Positions 38,350-48,671 of a stretch of 64,000 nucleotides of DNA are shown here, piece after piece. The stretch is from assembly GCF_024585265.1 (NCBI RefSeq), contig NZ_CP036533.1:8007001-8071000 (forward strand), given 5' to 3'. The notes beneath the pieces were generated by a model. It made no database searches and had not been told where the DNA came from. It saw only the letters and a program-made list of their open reading frames with translations. Position 1 is the stretch's first letter; each line of letters opens with the position of its first letter. The translations under genes and the position numbers were made by a program. This DNA is from Bradyrhizobium sp. WBAH42 (lineage in GTDB: Bacteria; Pseudomonadota; Alphaproteobacteria; Rhizobiales; Xanthobacteraceae).

Positions 38350-38664
38350 TTAGGCGACCTTCTTCTTTGAGAACACATCGGTGAGAACGCCCATCACGTC
38401 GCTCTCCTTCATGATCAACAGGTCTTGCCCATCGATCTTGACCTCGGTGCCGGACCATTTGCCAAAAAGCACCCGCTCACCGACTTCGATGTCGATCGGA
38501 ATTAGCTTGCCGCTCTCATCGCGGCCGCCCGGCCCAACTGCAATGACTTCGCCCTGCGATGGTTTTTCCTTCGCTGTGTCCGGAATGATGATGCCACCAG
38601 CGGTCTTCTCTTCTGCGTCGATGCGCTTGACCACGACGCGGTCGTGAAGCGGTCGGAAATTCAT
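38350..38664 (-). CDS. groES: Co-chaperonin GroES (10 kDa)
   Basis: The heptameric lid of the GroEL cavity. The 104-residue protein begins [20 protein letters not shown]. It includes the mobile loop [20 protein letters not shown], the roof segment [12 protein letters not shown] and [20 protein letters not shown] near the C-terminus. AGGAG lies 9 bp upstream of ATG 38664; the longer open frame to 38877 is non-coding leader. It is the first gene of the groESL operon, under the NifA/sigma-54 control region 38724-38858. Confidence 0.98.
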   Translation of the reverse strand: MNFRPLHDRVVVKRIDAEEKTAGGIIIPDTAKEKPSQGEVIAVGPGGRDESGKLIPIDIEVGERVLFGKWSGTEVKIDGQDLLIMKESDVMGVLTDVFSKKKVA

Positions 38665-38723
38665 AGAGGTCTCCTGAGCGTTTGAACAAGTTGGGATTAG
38701 GCACAGTGTGGCCAGTAAACTAT

Positions 38724-38739
38724 AGCAAGAGTCAGGCCA
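38724..38739 (-). promoter_or_regulatory. Sigma-54 promoter of groESL
   Basis: Minus-strand TGGCCTGACTCTTGCT has -24 GG and -12 GC separated by 10 bp. It is about 60 bp upstream of the GroES start codon. Confidence 0.8.
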
Positions 38740-38842
38740 CAAATGCGCTGAGCGATCTATCCGTACAGTTTTGCAAAAGCATTGCCTGGCAGCGTGTGCG
38801 CTTGTCCGGAAGCATACGCGCTGAGGTGCACAGCCCCCCGGC

Positions 38843-38858
38843 TGTTGTGAAAATGACA
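38843..38858 (-). promoter_or_regulatory. NifA upstream activator site
   Basis: TGTCATTTTCACAACA (minus strand) matches TGT-N10-ACA exactly. It is about 104 bp upstream of the -24 element, the normal range for DNA-looping activation by NifA. Confidence 0.8.
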
Positions 38859-39602
38859 TTGCGCTTCTTCGAAGCACGGCATTGAGCCCCAGGACACTTC
38901 AACCTTGCTCGGACGGCGGTTGCACTGATCGGAGAGTGTTTCGACGACGTGGGGATTGCGCATGATTACCTGGCGGTACAATCTAGCAGTCGTGGCCGGC
39001 GAAGCGTGCGGGCCACGAGCGTTATCGAAGAGCGGATCGTCAAATCTGCCGGAGTCGTGCATGCGAACAGTATGCGACGATATCGAAAAAGCAGGTTCTG
39101 CTTGTAAGAGGCGGCCTGCTAGCAGGTCACCACCGAATTGTAACCGATTGCCGGTGTCCAGCCGTGGCACGGCACTTATGGCCTACCGAATTGACTCTGG
39201 TCATTCGTAAGCCGGCAGCATTTGAAGAAAGTTGCGAGCCCGCGAAAGCTTGATTGCGCCGAGCAACGCGTGCATCGGGGCTTTCGCCGACCTCGTTCCT
39301 CGCGCCCGCTGCCGAGGGAAAGACCGTCGCGAGCTACTGGCAGCGAATCTGAGATGGCGGCCATCACTCGGCAGAGCACATTCGGCGCAATTGTCTTCCA
39401 TATCCGACAGGTGACGCTCAAACGAAGGCGATCTTTCGGCAACTCGAAAGAGCCAATAAGACCATCTGGCGCACTGAGGCCGCGCTTTCCGACGATAGGT
39501 TCGAGACTTGCATCGCCAGGGATAGCCTCTCCATTTCATGTCGATGGCATCCAAACAGCTGTCGTGGATCAAGAGGACTGACTGACAAATGAATCTTATA
39601 CC
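38859..39602. other. No supported gene
   Basis: Intergenic between groESL and the methyltransferase. Overlapping short frames without domains; no nod box found. Confidence 0.45.
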
Positions 39603-40328
39603 TTGATATACGTTGTGCAGCGGCTTCTGGCGTGTGATGTGGAAATTCACCAGATCTCCGCGCACCATGGAAAAGCAGCTGTGTCGTCCGTAGAAGTACA
39701 TCAGCACATCATCTCACTTCTTCAGAAGCCGAATCCAGTCATCCTGGATATCGGCTGCAATGACGGGACTGATACGCAAAAGTTCCTCGAACTGTGCCCG
39801 CAGCCCCAGCTCTACTGCTTTGAGCCGGACCCCCGAGCGATCGCGCGCTTCAAGAAGAAGCTCGGCTCATCCCTCAATAGGGTGAAGCTGTTTGAAATAG
39901 CCATCAGTGATCGAAACGGAAGGATCGACTTCCACCCCAGCAATGCAGATGGCGATGCGAAGGATTGGGACCTATCCGGTTCAATACGCCGTCCAAAGAA
40001 CCATCTTACCGAGTACGATTGGGTTCGGTTTGATCATCCTGTCTCGGTTGAAACACGGCGGCTGGACGACTGGTGCAGCGAGGCCAAGCTGGACGGAGTC
40101 GATTTTATTTGGATGGACGTTCAGGGAGCCGAAGCCGACGTTATCGCCGGCGGTATGCGGACCTTGAGCAACACACGTTTCATCTACACCGAGTATAGTG
40201 ACCGCGAGCTCTACGAAGGGCAGTTGTCCTTGCAAGCCATTCTTGACTTATTGCCATCCTTTGAAGTGGCGGCTCACTATCCGCGCGCAGTGGAAGGTGA
40301 TGTATTGCTCAAAAATTCGCGCGCCTAG
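39603..40328 (+). CDS. noeI: FkbM-family methyltransferase, NoeI-like
   Basis: An S-adenosylmethionine-dependent O-methyltransferase. NoeI, of this family, methylates the 2-O position of fucose on rhizobial Nod factors. Motif I is PVILDIGCNDGTDTQKFLEL, then LYCFEPDPRAIARFKKKL (motif II) and NRVKLFEIAISDRNGRIDF. The FkbM signature near the C-terminus is VDFIWMDVQGAEADVIAGGM. The 241-residue frame starts at TTG 39603; a GTG in frame near 39680 is another possible start, since the first 25 residues are atypical. It lies upstream of and on the opposite strand from groESL, as noeI does in B. diazoefficiens (from memory). No nod box or operon partner is visible. Confidence 0.75.
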   Translation: MIYVVQRLLACDVEIHQISAHHGKAAVSSVEVHQHIISLLQKPNPVILDIGCNDGTDTQKFLELCPQPQLYCFEPDPRAIARFKKKLGSSLNRVKLFEIAISDRNGRIDFHPSNADGDAKDWDLSGSIRRPKNHLTEYDWVRFDHPVSVETRRLDDWCSEAKLDGVDFIWMDVQGAEADVIAGGMRTLSNTRFIYTEYSDRELYEGQLSLQAILDLLPSFEVAAHYPRAVEGDVLLKNSRA

Positions 40329-40479
40329 CGGATCCCCGGGCTAGCGTGCATGTCGGCCGGTCCATTGGGAGCGGCCAGCGCCACGGCGGTCGTGGGCTCC
40401 ACGCGGCCCTGAGGAAGGCGGGGGCGTGGGGCTACCGTTACGATCGAACCGTAGCAGCGCTGCGCTCGCGCGCTCTTGG

Positions 40480-40690
40480 CGCCGCAACGTCGGATCCGCT
40501 CCACCGACACTCGCCAGGATCTAATGCCGATCACGCCCAATCTGATCACGCGGCTTCACCGACGCAGCCAGAACCACGTCCGGCTTGCCGATATCACTCC
40601 ATCCTGACCGCATAGGGCTGGCTGTATTGCTGCCGCCATGGATCCGCAAGATAGCCGGCCGGGCAAAGCGCGTAGGCAACCGGTGCGAGA
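40480..40690 (+). mobile_element. IS3-family OrfB fragment
   Basis: The DNA resembles the OrfB region at 11041-11180: both have GATCACGCCCAATCTGATCA-like and CTTGCCGATATCAC segments and a GGGCTGGCTGTA...GCCATGGATC stretch. Frames are broken. It is a short relic 150 bp after noeI. Confidence 0.55.
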
Positions 40691-40979
40691 GTCCCGCTCG
40701 CGCGTGATTTGGAGAGTTCGTGAGTTGAACGAGCCGTTTCGCAGAAGTTCAGGTGTATCCTGCTCGGCAACGTCAATGATGGGCGCAGGGGCTAAGAGGC
40801 TTACGAGGGCTCGTATATTCGGACAACGATGGTAGCCCAGGATATGTAGCGGGACCCTTTGCACAGCGGTGTCTTTGTTCACATCGAAACAAGGGCCACG
40901 TCCTCATCGGCGGACCCACTCACCACGCAACTGCGGTAATCCGTTGGCGTGGCGTGTGGCCTGCCGTGCGTGCCCCACT

Positions 40980-42146
40980 TTATGGAAAGCCCGGCTGTAT
41001 TACACTTCCCAGAAGGGCGCGGCCAGCGCTCTGGAGCGTTCCCTCGTTTAAAGCTGCGTGCTGGGCAACCACGAAGCTATCGCACATGGCCCGCGCCAGA
41101 TTGCTGGTGCTATAGAGCGCCTCCGTTCCAGCCAGACCGCTGGCAACCCTGCAGACCTCAGCGCCCTGCCGCGCGGCGTTCGTTGCCGCGAGCCGCATTA
41201 GCATCGTGGTGCCAAGAGTTACCTCACCCTTGAGCGCTTCCTTCCACAGCTCCTCGGTGGCGTCGTAAAAGAAAGAACGAGCGGAACGTAGCAACGCTTC
41301 GGCTTTGGCGATTTCAAGCTGGACATAGCCGCGCTCAGCCAACACGGGCGCTCCAGTGATCGAGGCACGAGTTTGGGCCATGGCGATCACCTCTTCTATT
41401 GCGGAACGCGCAATCCCGATGCCAACAATAGCATGCGCCTGCGCAGCGAAGGCGACGGCTGGGTAACGATAGATCGGCCCGTCAAGTGTCGGCGGACCGC
41501 CGCGGATCAAGGTCCATTCCTCTGGCACAATGACGTCGTTGACGACGACATCGTGGCTTCCGGTGCCTTGCAGTCCGATGACGTCCCAATTCGGCCGAAT
41601 TGTCACCTTCTCGGCTGGCATCACCGCTACACGCGGAAGGTCACCGCTCGGATCGTCTTCCAACGTGATACCAACTCCTATCAAATCCGCCTCTGGTGAG
41701 CCGCTAGCGAATGGCCACACGCCGTTCACGATAAGTCCCTCGGCGCATCGCTTAGCGGGTTGGAGTGGGAAAAGCGCACCCGCCAACACCACGTCAGGTC
41801 CATTGGCGTACACTTTGCGAAGCGTGCCGTCCGGAAGAGCAGCGAGGTAGCGAGCTCCATCCCCGAAGCTGGCGACCCAACCGGCGGAGCCGTCGGCCTC
41901 GGAAATGCGCTCCACCAGCCGACAAAAATCGGCTGGCGTTCGCTCCTCACCGCCGAATCGCTTGGCAGTCATAGCCCGATAGACGCCGACGCGTCTGAAG
42001 CCGTCGATGATTTCCTTTGGAATCTTCTGCGTGCGGCTAAACTCGTTGCGACGCGCACGGATCTCGACGAGTAGCGGCGACAGATTAGCCCAGGTCGCAG
42101 GCGCGGCGTGGGTTCTGGAAGTCCCCTTTTCTGGTGGAGCGTTCAT
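40980..42146 (-). CDS. Flavin-dependent monooxygenase, acyl-CoA dehydrogenase fold
   Basis: A 388-residue protein of the group D flavin monooxygenase type (HsaA/HpaB-like), which hydroxylates aromatic or related substrates using reduced flavin from a partner reductase. N-terminal helices: SPLLVEIRARRNEFSRTQKI, then FRRVGVYRAMTAKRFGGEER. The middle beta-domain has NGVWPFASGSPEADLIGVGI and GLQGTGSHDVVVNDVIVPEE. The C-terminal helices carry RLAATNAARQGAEVCRVASG and LARAMCDSFVVAQHAALNEG. It is intact, with GGAGGATGATCT before ATG 42146. No reductase gene is adjacent. Substrate unknown. The conserved location between noeI and the carbonic anhydrase suggests a symbiosis role. Confidence 0.8.
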   Translation of the reverse strand: MNAPPEKGTSRTHAAPATWANLSPLLVEIRARRNEFSRTQKIPKEIIDGFRRVGVYRAMTAKRFGGEERTPADFCRLVERISEADGSAGWVASFGDGARYLAALPDGTLRKVYANGPDVVLAGALFPLQPAKRCAEGLIVNGVWPFASGSPEADLIGVGITLEDDPSGDLPRVAVMPAEKVTIRPNWDVIGLQGTGSHDVVVNDVIVPEEWTLIRGGPPTLDGPIYRYPAVAFAAQAHAIVGIGIARSAIEEVIAMAQTRASITGAPVLAERGYVQLEIAKAEALLRSARSFFYDATEELWKEALKGEVTLGTTMLMRLAATNAARQGAEVCRVASGLAGTEALYSTSNLARAMCDSFVVAQHAALNEGTLQSAGRALLGSVIQPGFP

Positions 42147-43713
42147 AGATCATCCTCCGTGTCTTGAGCCGGTCATCGCCGCGTGTCATTCATTTGGAGC
42201 CCGCATGGCGAGGCCAGGTGATTTGGCCCCCGCTGGACGGCGTTCTCAAAGCTGTCTCAGTTGATATCAGTCCATGAGAGTGGACACGGTAGCTTCCCAA
42301 ACTTGAGTGGCCGGCAAAGCAGCCGATAGGCTGCGGCGGCATCGATCCGCGTTTGCCGCACTGAATCTCCGGCGGTCGATCGGGGCATGCGGTGCATGTC
42401 TTTCAACATGAACGTGTGGTCACACTTGGGAACCACGTTTGGAATTCCTGAGTTGTGCTTGGGAGAGCGCCCAAGCTTGCGGCCTCTTGCCCGTCTTCCC
42501 AGCAATTGACGTGCCATCAAGCATGGCTGCGGGCTTTGTCTGAATCGCGCGAGATCACTCCGCCGTGCCGTGCCAGCGCAATGCTCGTGTCTCCGTGTTT
42601 GCTTTCAGGCACAAGATGTCCTTAACTCAACAAGCGGAGAAGAAAACCCCAGGGGCGGACCGCGACCGCCACCAACCGGGTTCAACCTTCCTGCTTAAGC
42701 CTAAGTCCGGCTTCGGTCTCCTGACGCTACCAACAGCCCAAATGTGCTGATCGTGCGACTGCTGGTAAGCGCTTGCTTAGAAGCGGCTCAAGTACGCAGG
42801 TGTTCATGAAACTCACGGCGGCTCCAGACGCTGTAGTTGCACGATCGAACTCCGGTTCGAGGTGACCGCAAGAGTGTCCCGCTCATCCAAGCGAAGACGA
42901 GGCATTTCGAACAGGTTTTGGGTTGCCAGCGACAGACGAGTCTGTCCACGTTCTGGCATACCGAACGCAAGTTCGTGCGCATTCTCGACTGACCGATTCT
43001 CTTGCGGCCGGTGGCGCCTCCTATCTATGCTTGCGGCCTTGGCCGAGCTTGCCAAATTCGTGCGACAACTATGCGTACACCACGAACGTTGCGAATTTTG
43101 TAAACTTCGAGGTTCTTCGATCTCCTCATGGAGGACGGCGAACGAGACGGTCTAACGAATGATTGATGCGCGGCTGGTTTTCCGATGGTCGCGGTCTCAC
43201 AAACGGCCGATGCAGGAGGCTCTCCGGTACTGATGCGGGTAGCATGCTGCCTTAAAAGCCCCGGGCCGGGCAGTCATGCTGGTTGTTCTATGTGATCCTC
43301 AGCCCAGGCTGAGCTCGGTTATCAAGGTAGGACCCTGAATGCCTTGCTCCGGTCGAAGCTGAGAAGCTCCCGGGATCGTCGCGTGCTCCGGAGTTCAGAC
43401 CCTGCAATGCTTCGCATGGCGATCTGCTGCCTGAACCACCTCCATTGGGTTGTCGGCTCAATCAGGAGCCATGAATGCTGTTGGACGCGCTATGTGCGTA
43501 TCTTGTTGCTGGCCCCGCGTTGCCAACATGAGTGCGTAAAACACGAGAAGAATTATGAGGCCACGCATATCTAATGATTCCTGAAGCGATGACAATTGTG
43601 GAGCGGATAGTGTCCGGGCGTATTTGTGGTGGACGTTGGACCAATAATATCGCGCGGAACTGAACCGATGTATCAGGCGGCGTACGATTGCCGGGAGCGT
43701 GAAGGCGCTAGCA
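42147..43713. other. No supported gene (1.6 kb)
   Basis: Short frames on both strands, none with recognisable domains. Probably decayed DNA. Confidence 0.4.
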
Positions 43714-44468
43714 TCAGCTCACAATATCGACCTTGCCGGTGTCGATCCGATACAGCCCCCCGATGACCTTCAGTCGGTTCTGCTCGACTGCAGCGTTCAG
43801 AATTGGCCCCGTAGATTTGATTTTGTTGACGTTATCGACCACATTTTGTCGGGTTGCTTGGGCGAACGCGTCGCCGGCTTGGTCGCAAGATGCTTTCACT
43901 GCAGGAGAAAGTGCAGTGACCAGGGACGAGATGTGCCCCGGCGGCCGCTTATCTTCATAGAGCGACTTGATCGTAGCCTTTATCGCACCGCAATGATCGT
44001 GGCCAAGGACGAGGATCAGCGGCGTGTTGAGTATGGCAACCGCGTATCCATACTGGCTAGCGTATCCTCGTTAGCGAAGTTGCCGGCGACGCGGCAGACA
44101 AACAGATCACCTAGTCCGCTGTCGAAGATAAGTTCGGGGACCACGCGGGAGTCGGCGCAGCTCAGAACCGCTGCATATGGATTTTGTCCCTCAACCAAGA
44201 CTGGCCGCTCGCGCCTGAAATCGTCGATTCGCGATGCGCCTTGGAAATAGCGATCGTTCCCCTTCAGCAGCCGATCCAGGGCAGCATTTGGCGAGAGCAG
44301 GTTGTTTGGTTTGGGCAGGCCCTTTGCTTCCTTCGCCTCGGCAATCTTATCGCCGAACCGCAGGAAAACTGTCGAAGCTGCGAACAGCAACAGTGACCGG
44401 CGCGAGCGCGCGTGCTTGGTTAAATGGTACATGCGATGAGAATGGGCTGCTTGCATGTGTCGCCTCAT
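43714..44468 (-). pseudogene. Beta-class carbonic anhydrase, exported, single frameshift
   Basis: The enzyme interconverts CO2 and bicarbonate. The N-terminus has a Tat/Sec-like signal (KHARSRRSLLLFAASTVFLR). The catalytic zinc ligands Cys and Asp are in AAVLSCADSRVVPE. Reading then runs to DTLASMDTRLPYSTRR and stops at about 44016. In the next frame the protein continues without a gap: YAVAILNTPLILVLGHDHCG (second ligand pair His and Cys), then AIKATIKSLYEDKRPPGHIS and the C-terminus KVIGGLYRIDTGKVDIVS. One base missing in a GAATAC-like codon pair (near 44052) explains it. The gene overlaps the start region of the nuclease gene by 4 bp, an operon-like arrangement. Confidence 0.85.
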
Positions 44469-45226
44469 GGCACGGCTTTACGCCACCCAGTCGCTTTGGC
44501 TTCCGCTTCGCTGCAGAGCCAGCGTTCGCCGCCCTTCTTCGTCATGTCGATTTGTTCGTAACCGCGCTGCCCTGGCACGCGATAAGTCCGCTCGCCGTTG
44601 CGCTCGAGAGTCCCTTTTATCAGGCACTCGGACGACGGTGGTTCCGCCAGCAGGAGCGATCCAAGCAGGACTTCCTGAGCGTCGATCGGGACCAAGGTCG
44701 CGCCAACGACAATCGTGCTCCTATTGCGGTGAGGCCAGTCCCAGGGGGCGATGAACGCCCCCGACCACAGCCCCGTGTTAGCTGTGCTCGCCACCAACTC
44801 ATAGACAGCGTAGGTATGGTGAGATGCACCGGCGGAGAGTGCCCAGCCCGCACGTACCATCCAGACGTTCACATCCTCGCCTTCGATGAAGCAGCTACCG
44901 AGGGCTCGCCGATACTCATCGACTCTTTGGGTATGACAAACCCACGTGCGCCCATTCGAATGCTTGATAAGCTCGTCGCGAGCAGCTAGGCCGCAGGCCC
45001 ATTTCCGGCCTTGTGCGTCGAGACAAATGTGATCCGTCTCAGGAGCTTCGATGCCTAGGAGCCGAACGTTCGTTCTTTCGATCTCGATCGTATTGGCGTC
45101 GAGGATGCGCGGAACACCGCTGAGTGTCGCGGCGTAGACCGGAGATGTGATGAGAACGAACAATGCGAACATGATTCCGCGGTGCGTCATCCCGACAATA
45201 ACCTTTCGCTCCTGATCCATGTTCAC
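44465..45226 (-). CDS. Thermonuclease-like (SNase) exported protein
   Basis: A Ca-dependent staphylococcal-nuclease-type domain that cleaves DNA or RNA, exported by a signal peptide (MTHRGIMFALFVLITSPVYA). The nuclease core: VPRILDANTIEIERTNVRLL, GIEAPETDHICLDAQGRKW, ELIKHSNGRTWVCHTQRVDE, YRRALGSCFIEGEDVNVWMV, RAGWALS. The usual catalytic residues are Arg in VRLLGIEAPE, an Asp/Glu at the first loop and Arg in EYRRALG; all are present. The C-terminal 90 residues are an unassigned extension with several Cys. Length 253 from the upstream start, or 241 from the ATG at 45190 (M13), which fits the signal peptide better. It overlaps the carbonic anhydrase frame by 4 bp. Confidence 0.75.
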   Translation of the reverse strand: MNMDQERKVIVGMTHRGIMFALFVLITSPVYAATLSGVPRILDANTIEIERTNVRLLGIEAPETDHICLDAQGRKWACGLAARDELIKHSNGRTWVCHTQRVDEYRRALGSCFIEGEDVNVWMVRAGWALSAGASHHTYAVYELVASTANTGLWSGAFIAPWDWPHRNRSTIVVGATLVPIDAQEVLLGSLLLAEPPSSECLIKGTLERNGERTYRVPGQRGYEQIDMTKKGGERWLCSEAEAKATGWRKAVP

Positions 45227-46247
45227 GCACGATACGGTGCGATCCGACTGCTCGATGGCAGAGGTCCGTCCAGCCGGCGTATTTCGATGTGTGCTTTATG
45301 AGAGCTTGGCGTGAGTTCAAACCTACGACCTGACGCTGCGTAAGGATCAAGAGATTTCTTCTGGTGCGTGCGGCGGTATCACTCGAGCATCGGCGGTTCT
45401 TCTCACTGGGAGCGTACTGTGACCCTCTGAACCTGGGAGGAGAGTCTCGTCGGCTTTGCGCCGTACTCGCGGCGCTGGACAAACCCGGAGCCTCGAAACG
45501 CTGTGCGCACCCTTTGCAAAAAGTGAGCGACTAATGAAGCGTCGGCGCTCGCGGCGGCGTTGGGGGTGGACGAGCAACCTTGCTATTGTTACTTACGACT
45601 CCTATTGGCAAACTAGACCGTGCCGACGAGCACGACGAGTTCGCCCCAAAGTATTGTCACGACAAAGATCTGCAAAATGATCTGGTCTGGCTCGCTCTGT
45701 CCGTGTAGACAATTACGTGGCGGAGTTCAGCCTCGATGCTCGCTGCGTAAATCAAGCGTTCTTGTTCGAGCAAAGCGCGGAAATCCGACGCCTTCTTACA
45801 CCGAGCCAGATGATCGTTGCTATCAATCGCATTGTGGCATTTGGTCCTCCGCGCTGCACCGTAGGTCGTTGCTGCTACCGCCCATACGCTTTTACAAGAA
45901 CTGAATTGTTTATGACTCGTCGGCGCTACGGGCGGCCGCTCTTCGGTCGTGACGGTTCCCCACGATCTCGAGTGGCCTACCCAGGAAGGCCGGCATCAGC
46001 GCCCGTTTGCTCCAGGACTTGGAACGGTTGCGATATGGAGCCGCGCTTTGCCGTGTGCGCTCCGGACGTGCGCAAGCTGCCCACGTGTTCGGACAATCGC
46101 GAGCGCCATCCTGATGCAATTCAGTGTGAGGATACAGTCCACGATACGCGATTGCCCATCGCGCACTCGTGGCGAATAGCTCTGGTGCGGTTAGCCGACT
46201 CAAGCTACACATCATTCTTAAGTACCTCACTACATAATGGGAATGAC
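45227..46247. other. No supported gene
   Basis: Only shadow frames. No domain recognised. Confidence 0.4.
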
Positions 46248-46430
46248 ATGGTGGCAGTCGTTCGGGAAGTAACAGTCTCATCTTACGCGCTTGAAGTAGA
46301 TGGCCAACTCAGAGCCGAATTCGCAACCAAAGACGGTGCCACGGCAGGTGGAGCAGAATTAAAGAAGCGGTTTCCCAAGCTTACGATCCGGGTCTATGAC
46401 GTGCAGACGAATGAGCGCGAGGAAATCTAG
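46248..46430 (+). CDS. Small conserved hypothetical protein
   Basis: A 60-residue protein from ATG 46248: MVAVVREVTVSSYALEVDGQ, LRAEFATKDGATAGGAELKK, RFPKLTIRVYDVQTNEREEI. The same core recurs at 61164-61277 after nodQ (GYVLDVDGQFKTEYASKDGA), so it is a duplicated island family. The pattern is a small beta-rich cytoplasmic domain. Function unknown. Confidence 0.55.
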   Translation: MVAVVREVTVSSYALEVDGQLRAEFATKDGATAGGAELKKRFPKLTIRVYDVQTNEREEI

Positions 46431-46961
46431 GCCGAGTCAGTTTGGCGCTCGACATTCTGTACATCTCCGGAGCTTTCGCCCTGCGGTGAGTAGGCGCTCA
46501 GCGGGTGTGCCGGGCTTGCTACCAGTGTAACTTCCTAGCCCGTTTCGTTTCAGCGTCGGTCCCTAGTGCCGGGCGTCGCTACGTTCACGCTCCTGCGTAT
46601 GTCACGCAGCTACGCGATGTGCGGAGCGCACGCCTCATCGGCTCGGGTCGGACGCATCCCCAAGCGCTCTAGCGAAGAATGCAGGAGAGCTAGTCCCCCG
46701 CAACCTGGTTGCTCTCACTGGGTGGAGTGCAGGCGGGCAAACCAGTCGCAAACTAGTACGCGCCGCTGAGCTCGACACCTGGCGGAAAAGTATCATGCTG
46801 CTTGACCTTTCGTAGGGCAGGCCGAACTGCTGCGAGAAGGGCAGCCGGACTATTGCGGAGCCGTAAGCAACGCAACTGCGGAGCGGGTATGTCTTGCAGT
46901 TGGTACGAGGCTTTCGACCGTACGGCAGCTGCGGTGCGATGTTGCTCTGCCCGGCCGTCTA

Positions 46962-47786
46962 CTAAGGCCTTCGGTCCCCTAAGTCTTCCTCTTCCTTTGG
47001 CTCGGTCCGTTGAAACCAGGAGCCCGGAGGAAATTTCGCGATGCGCTTGGCAAAAGAGGATTGTGGCTCCCAATCTTGGCCTTCGCTCTTCTCGAAAGTG
47101 ATGACCCCGTTGTGTGTAAAATAACGTGGTCCTTGGATATCGCAATTCACCAAGAGCAGAATGCGCCATAGATCGCCTTTCTCGTTCGGCTTGTCATTCT
47201 GCTTGGGTAAGTAGTCTACCCCAACAGGTTCAATGATAGTGCATCGGCCCTGCCGCAGAAGATCGCCGAGCCGGCCTTGCGGCGTAGTCACAAAGTTGAA
47301 GTTACTTGGATCATGCAGAAAGCTAAGGTTTGCGTCCCTTTCACCATCTGCGACTTCTTTGGCGATCAACGAGAGCGCTAGGGCACGCCAGCCCAATTCC
47401 ATCGGCTTCGCATAGGTTGACGCAAGCTCAATCGTACCGTCGAGCGCGACTTTCCAGGTGATAGCGTACTGTTCGTCTGATTTGTTGTTTCGGTGCCGGG
47501 TCCACGAAACGAAAACATAGTCGTTTTCGCCAAGTTCAACGACCCCCCACATCTGAGGGACGAACTGTGCCACCTTCGAGACATTGGAGAGGATTTGTTC
47601 TATCGTCTCACCATCTTGCGCTCGCCACGTTGACTTGAGTCTTTCGACAAGTGGGTTGTCGCTGGCGCCAATGGTGTTGCTCATGGCAGCCGGCCAGGCT
47701 AGGCACATTAGAAGTCCGCCCAGGGCAAGCCATAGCGCGGGTCTTCCCGACATTCTCTTCATAACTCTCGGCCTATCGCGTTTCAT
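46962..47786 (-). CDS. nfeC: NfeC-like protein (nodulation efficiency)
   Basis: A secreted or periplasmic protein. The first residues from M38 of the open frame (MSGRPALWLALGGLLMCLAW then PAAMS) form a signal peptide. The mature part has no catalytic motif that I recognise: TWRAQDGETIEQILSNVSKV, FVPQMWGVVELGENDYVFVS, WTRHRNNKSDEQYAITWKVA, LLRQGRCTIIEPVGVDYLPK. From memory, nfeC of B. japonicum, needed for competitive nodulation, is the gene just upstream of metE on the opposite strand, and this gene holds that place. Start taken as ATG 47786 (MKRDRPRV); ATG 47762 or 47753 would fit the signal peptide as well. It looks intact. Confidence 0.55.
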   Translation of the reverse strand: MKRDRPRVMKRMSGRPALWLALGGLLMCLAWPAAMSNTIGASDNPLVERLKSTWRAQDGETIEQILSNVSKVAQFVPQMWGVVELGENDYVFVSWTRHRNNKSDEQYAITWKVALDGTIELASTYAKPMELGWRALALSLIAKEVADGERDANLSFLHDPSNFNFVTTPQGRLGDLLRQGRCTIIEPVGVDYLPKQNDKPNEKGDLWRILLLVNCDIQGPRYFTHNGVITFEKSEGQDWEPQSSFAKRIAKFPPGSWFQRTEPKEEEDLGDRRP

Positions 47787-47899
47787 CCGTACATCTTTCA
47801 AAGCGGGCAACCTTGAAGCTGCTATGAGCGGGCGCAAGAAGTTTACGGAGAGGCGACGGGGCACCCGTGGCTATCCCGCGCGGGCAGCCGCTCCCCTCT

Positions 47900-47920
47900 A
47901 TGTCACGCGCCGCTAACTTC
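47900..47920 (+). repeat. Lone right arm of the palindromic element
   Basis: TGTCACGCGCCGCTAACTTC matches the right arm of A-type copies; no matching left arm is obvious within 90 bp. Confidence 0.5.
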
Positions 47921-48374
47921 CCTAGCCCGCGACAGCTTCAATTGGCTGAGCTGGACATACCCAGCAAGAGAGACTGGGTATGTCGAGCGGCTTGCATTCT
48001 TTGTGCCAGGGAGAGGGCGGAGAGTTGCACGGGTTTTATGTCCCTCTTGTCGACTTTCCAACCTGCGCACGCTTCGATGTTTCCATTCAGTGTATCGGCC
48101 GCAGTTTGTGGATCCTTTCAAGTGCGTTTGCCGTCATTGAACCGTCTGGTACGCGATCGTTGGCGTCGGCGTGCGGCCTACATGATGGCTGGCGACAGGA
48201 AGCCGGCTTAATCGATGAACTTTGAAGTCTGGTTAGCACGCAAATCAACCTGCTCGTCCCGTATGTTGCTAGATTGCGCTGCTCATAGAAAGGCACGGTT
48301 ATTCGCCTAGATGTCGCAGATTAGCTTGGCACATGATCTGAGAGGTTGACGGAAGAGTCCTCCTGTCGATAATC

Positions 48375-48560
48375 CAAGTCGTCGAGGTTCTCCGAATCCC
48401 ACTTGATCCGGAGCTAAGAGGGAAGCCGGTGCAAATGCCGGCGCTGCCCCCGCAACTGTGAGCGGCGAGCTACTGTCCAACGATGTCACTGAAGCCAGCA
48501 CGGCTTCGGGAAGGCCGGACAGCAGCGATGACCAGCAAGCCAGGAGACCTGCCCCGACGA
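48375..48560 (+). promoter_or_regulatory. Cobalamin (B12) riboswitch
   Basis: Contains the B12 box in the form GCCGGTGCAAATGCCGGCGC, then GCCCCCGCAACTGTGA, and the downstream GCCAGGAGACCTGCC. This arrangement is diagnostic for an adenosylcobalamin aptamer. It precedes metE by about 110 bp, so B12 would repress the B12-independent methionine synthase. Confidence 0.93.
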
Positions 48561-48671
48561 TGTATTGGTCCACGGGCGGGGTGTCTCGGTGGTGCGCCAA
48601 GCAGCCGTCGCATGCGCGACTTCCTCTGCCTGCGTCCGCCATGGCCTTTGTCCCCAACAGGGGTTAACACT

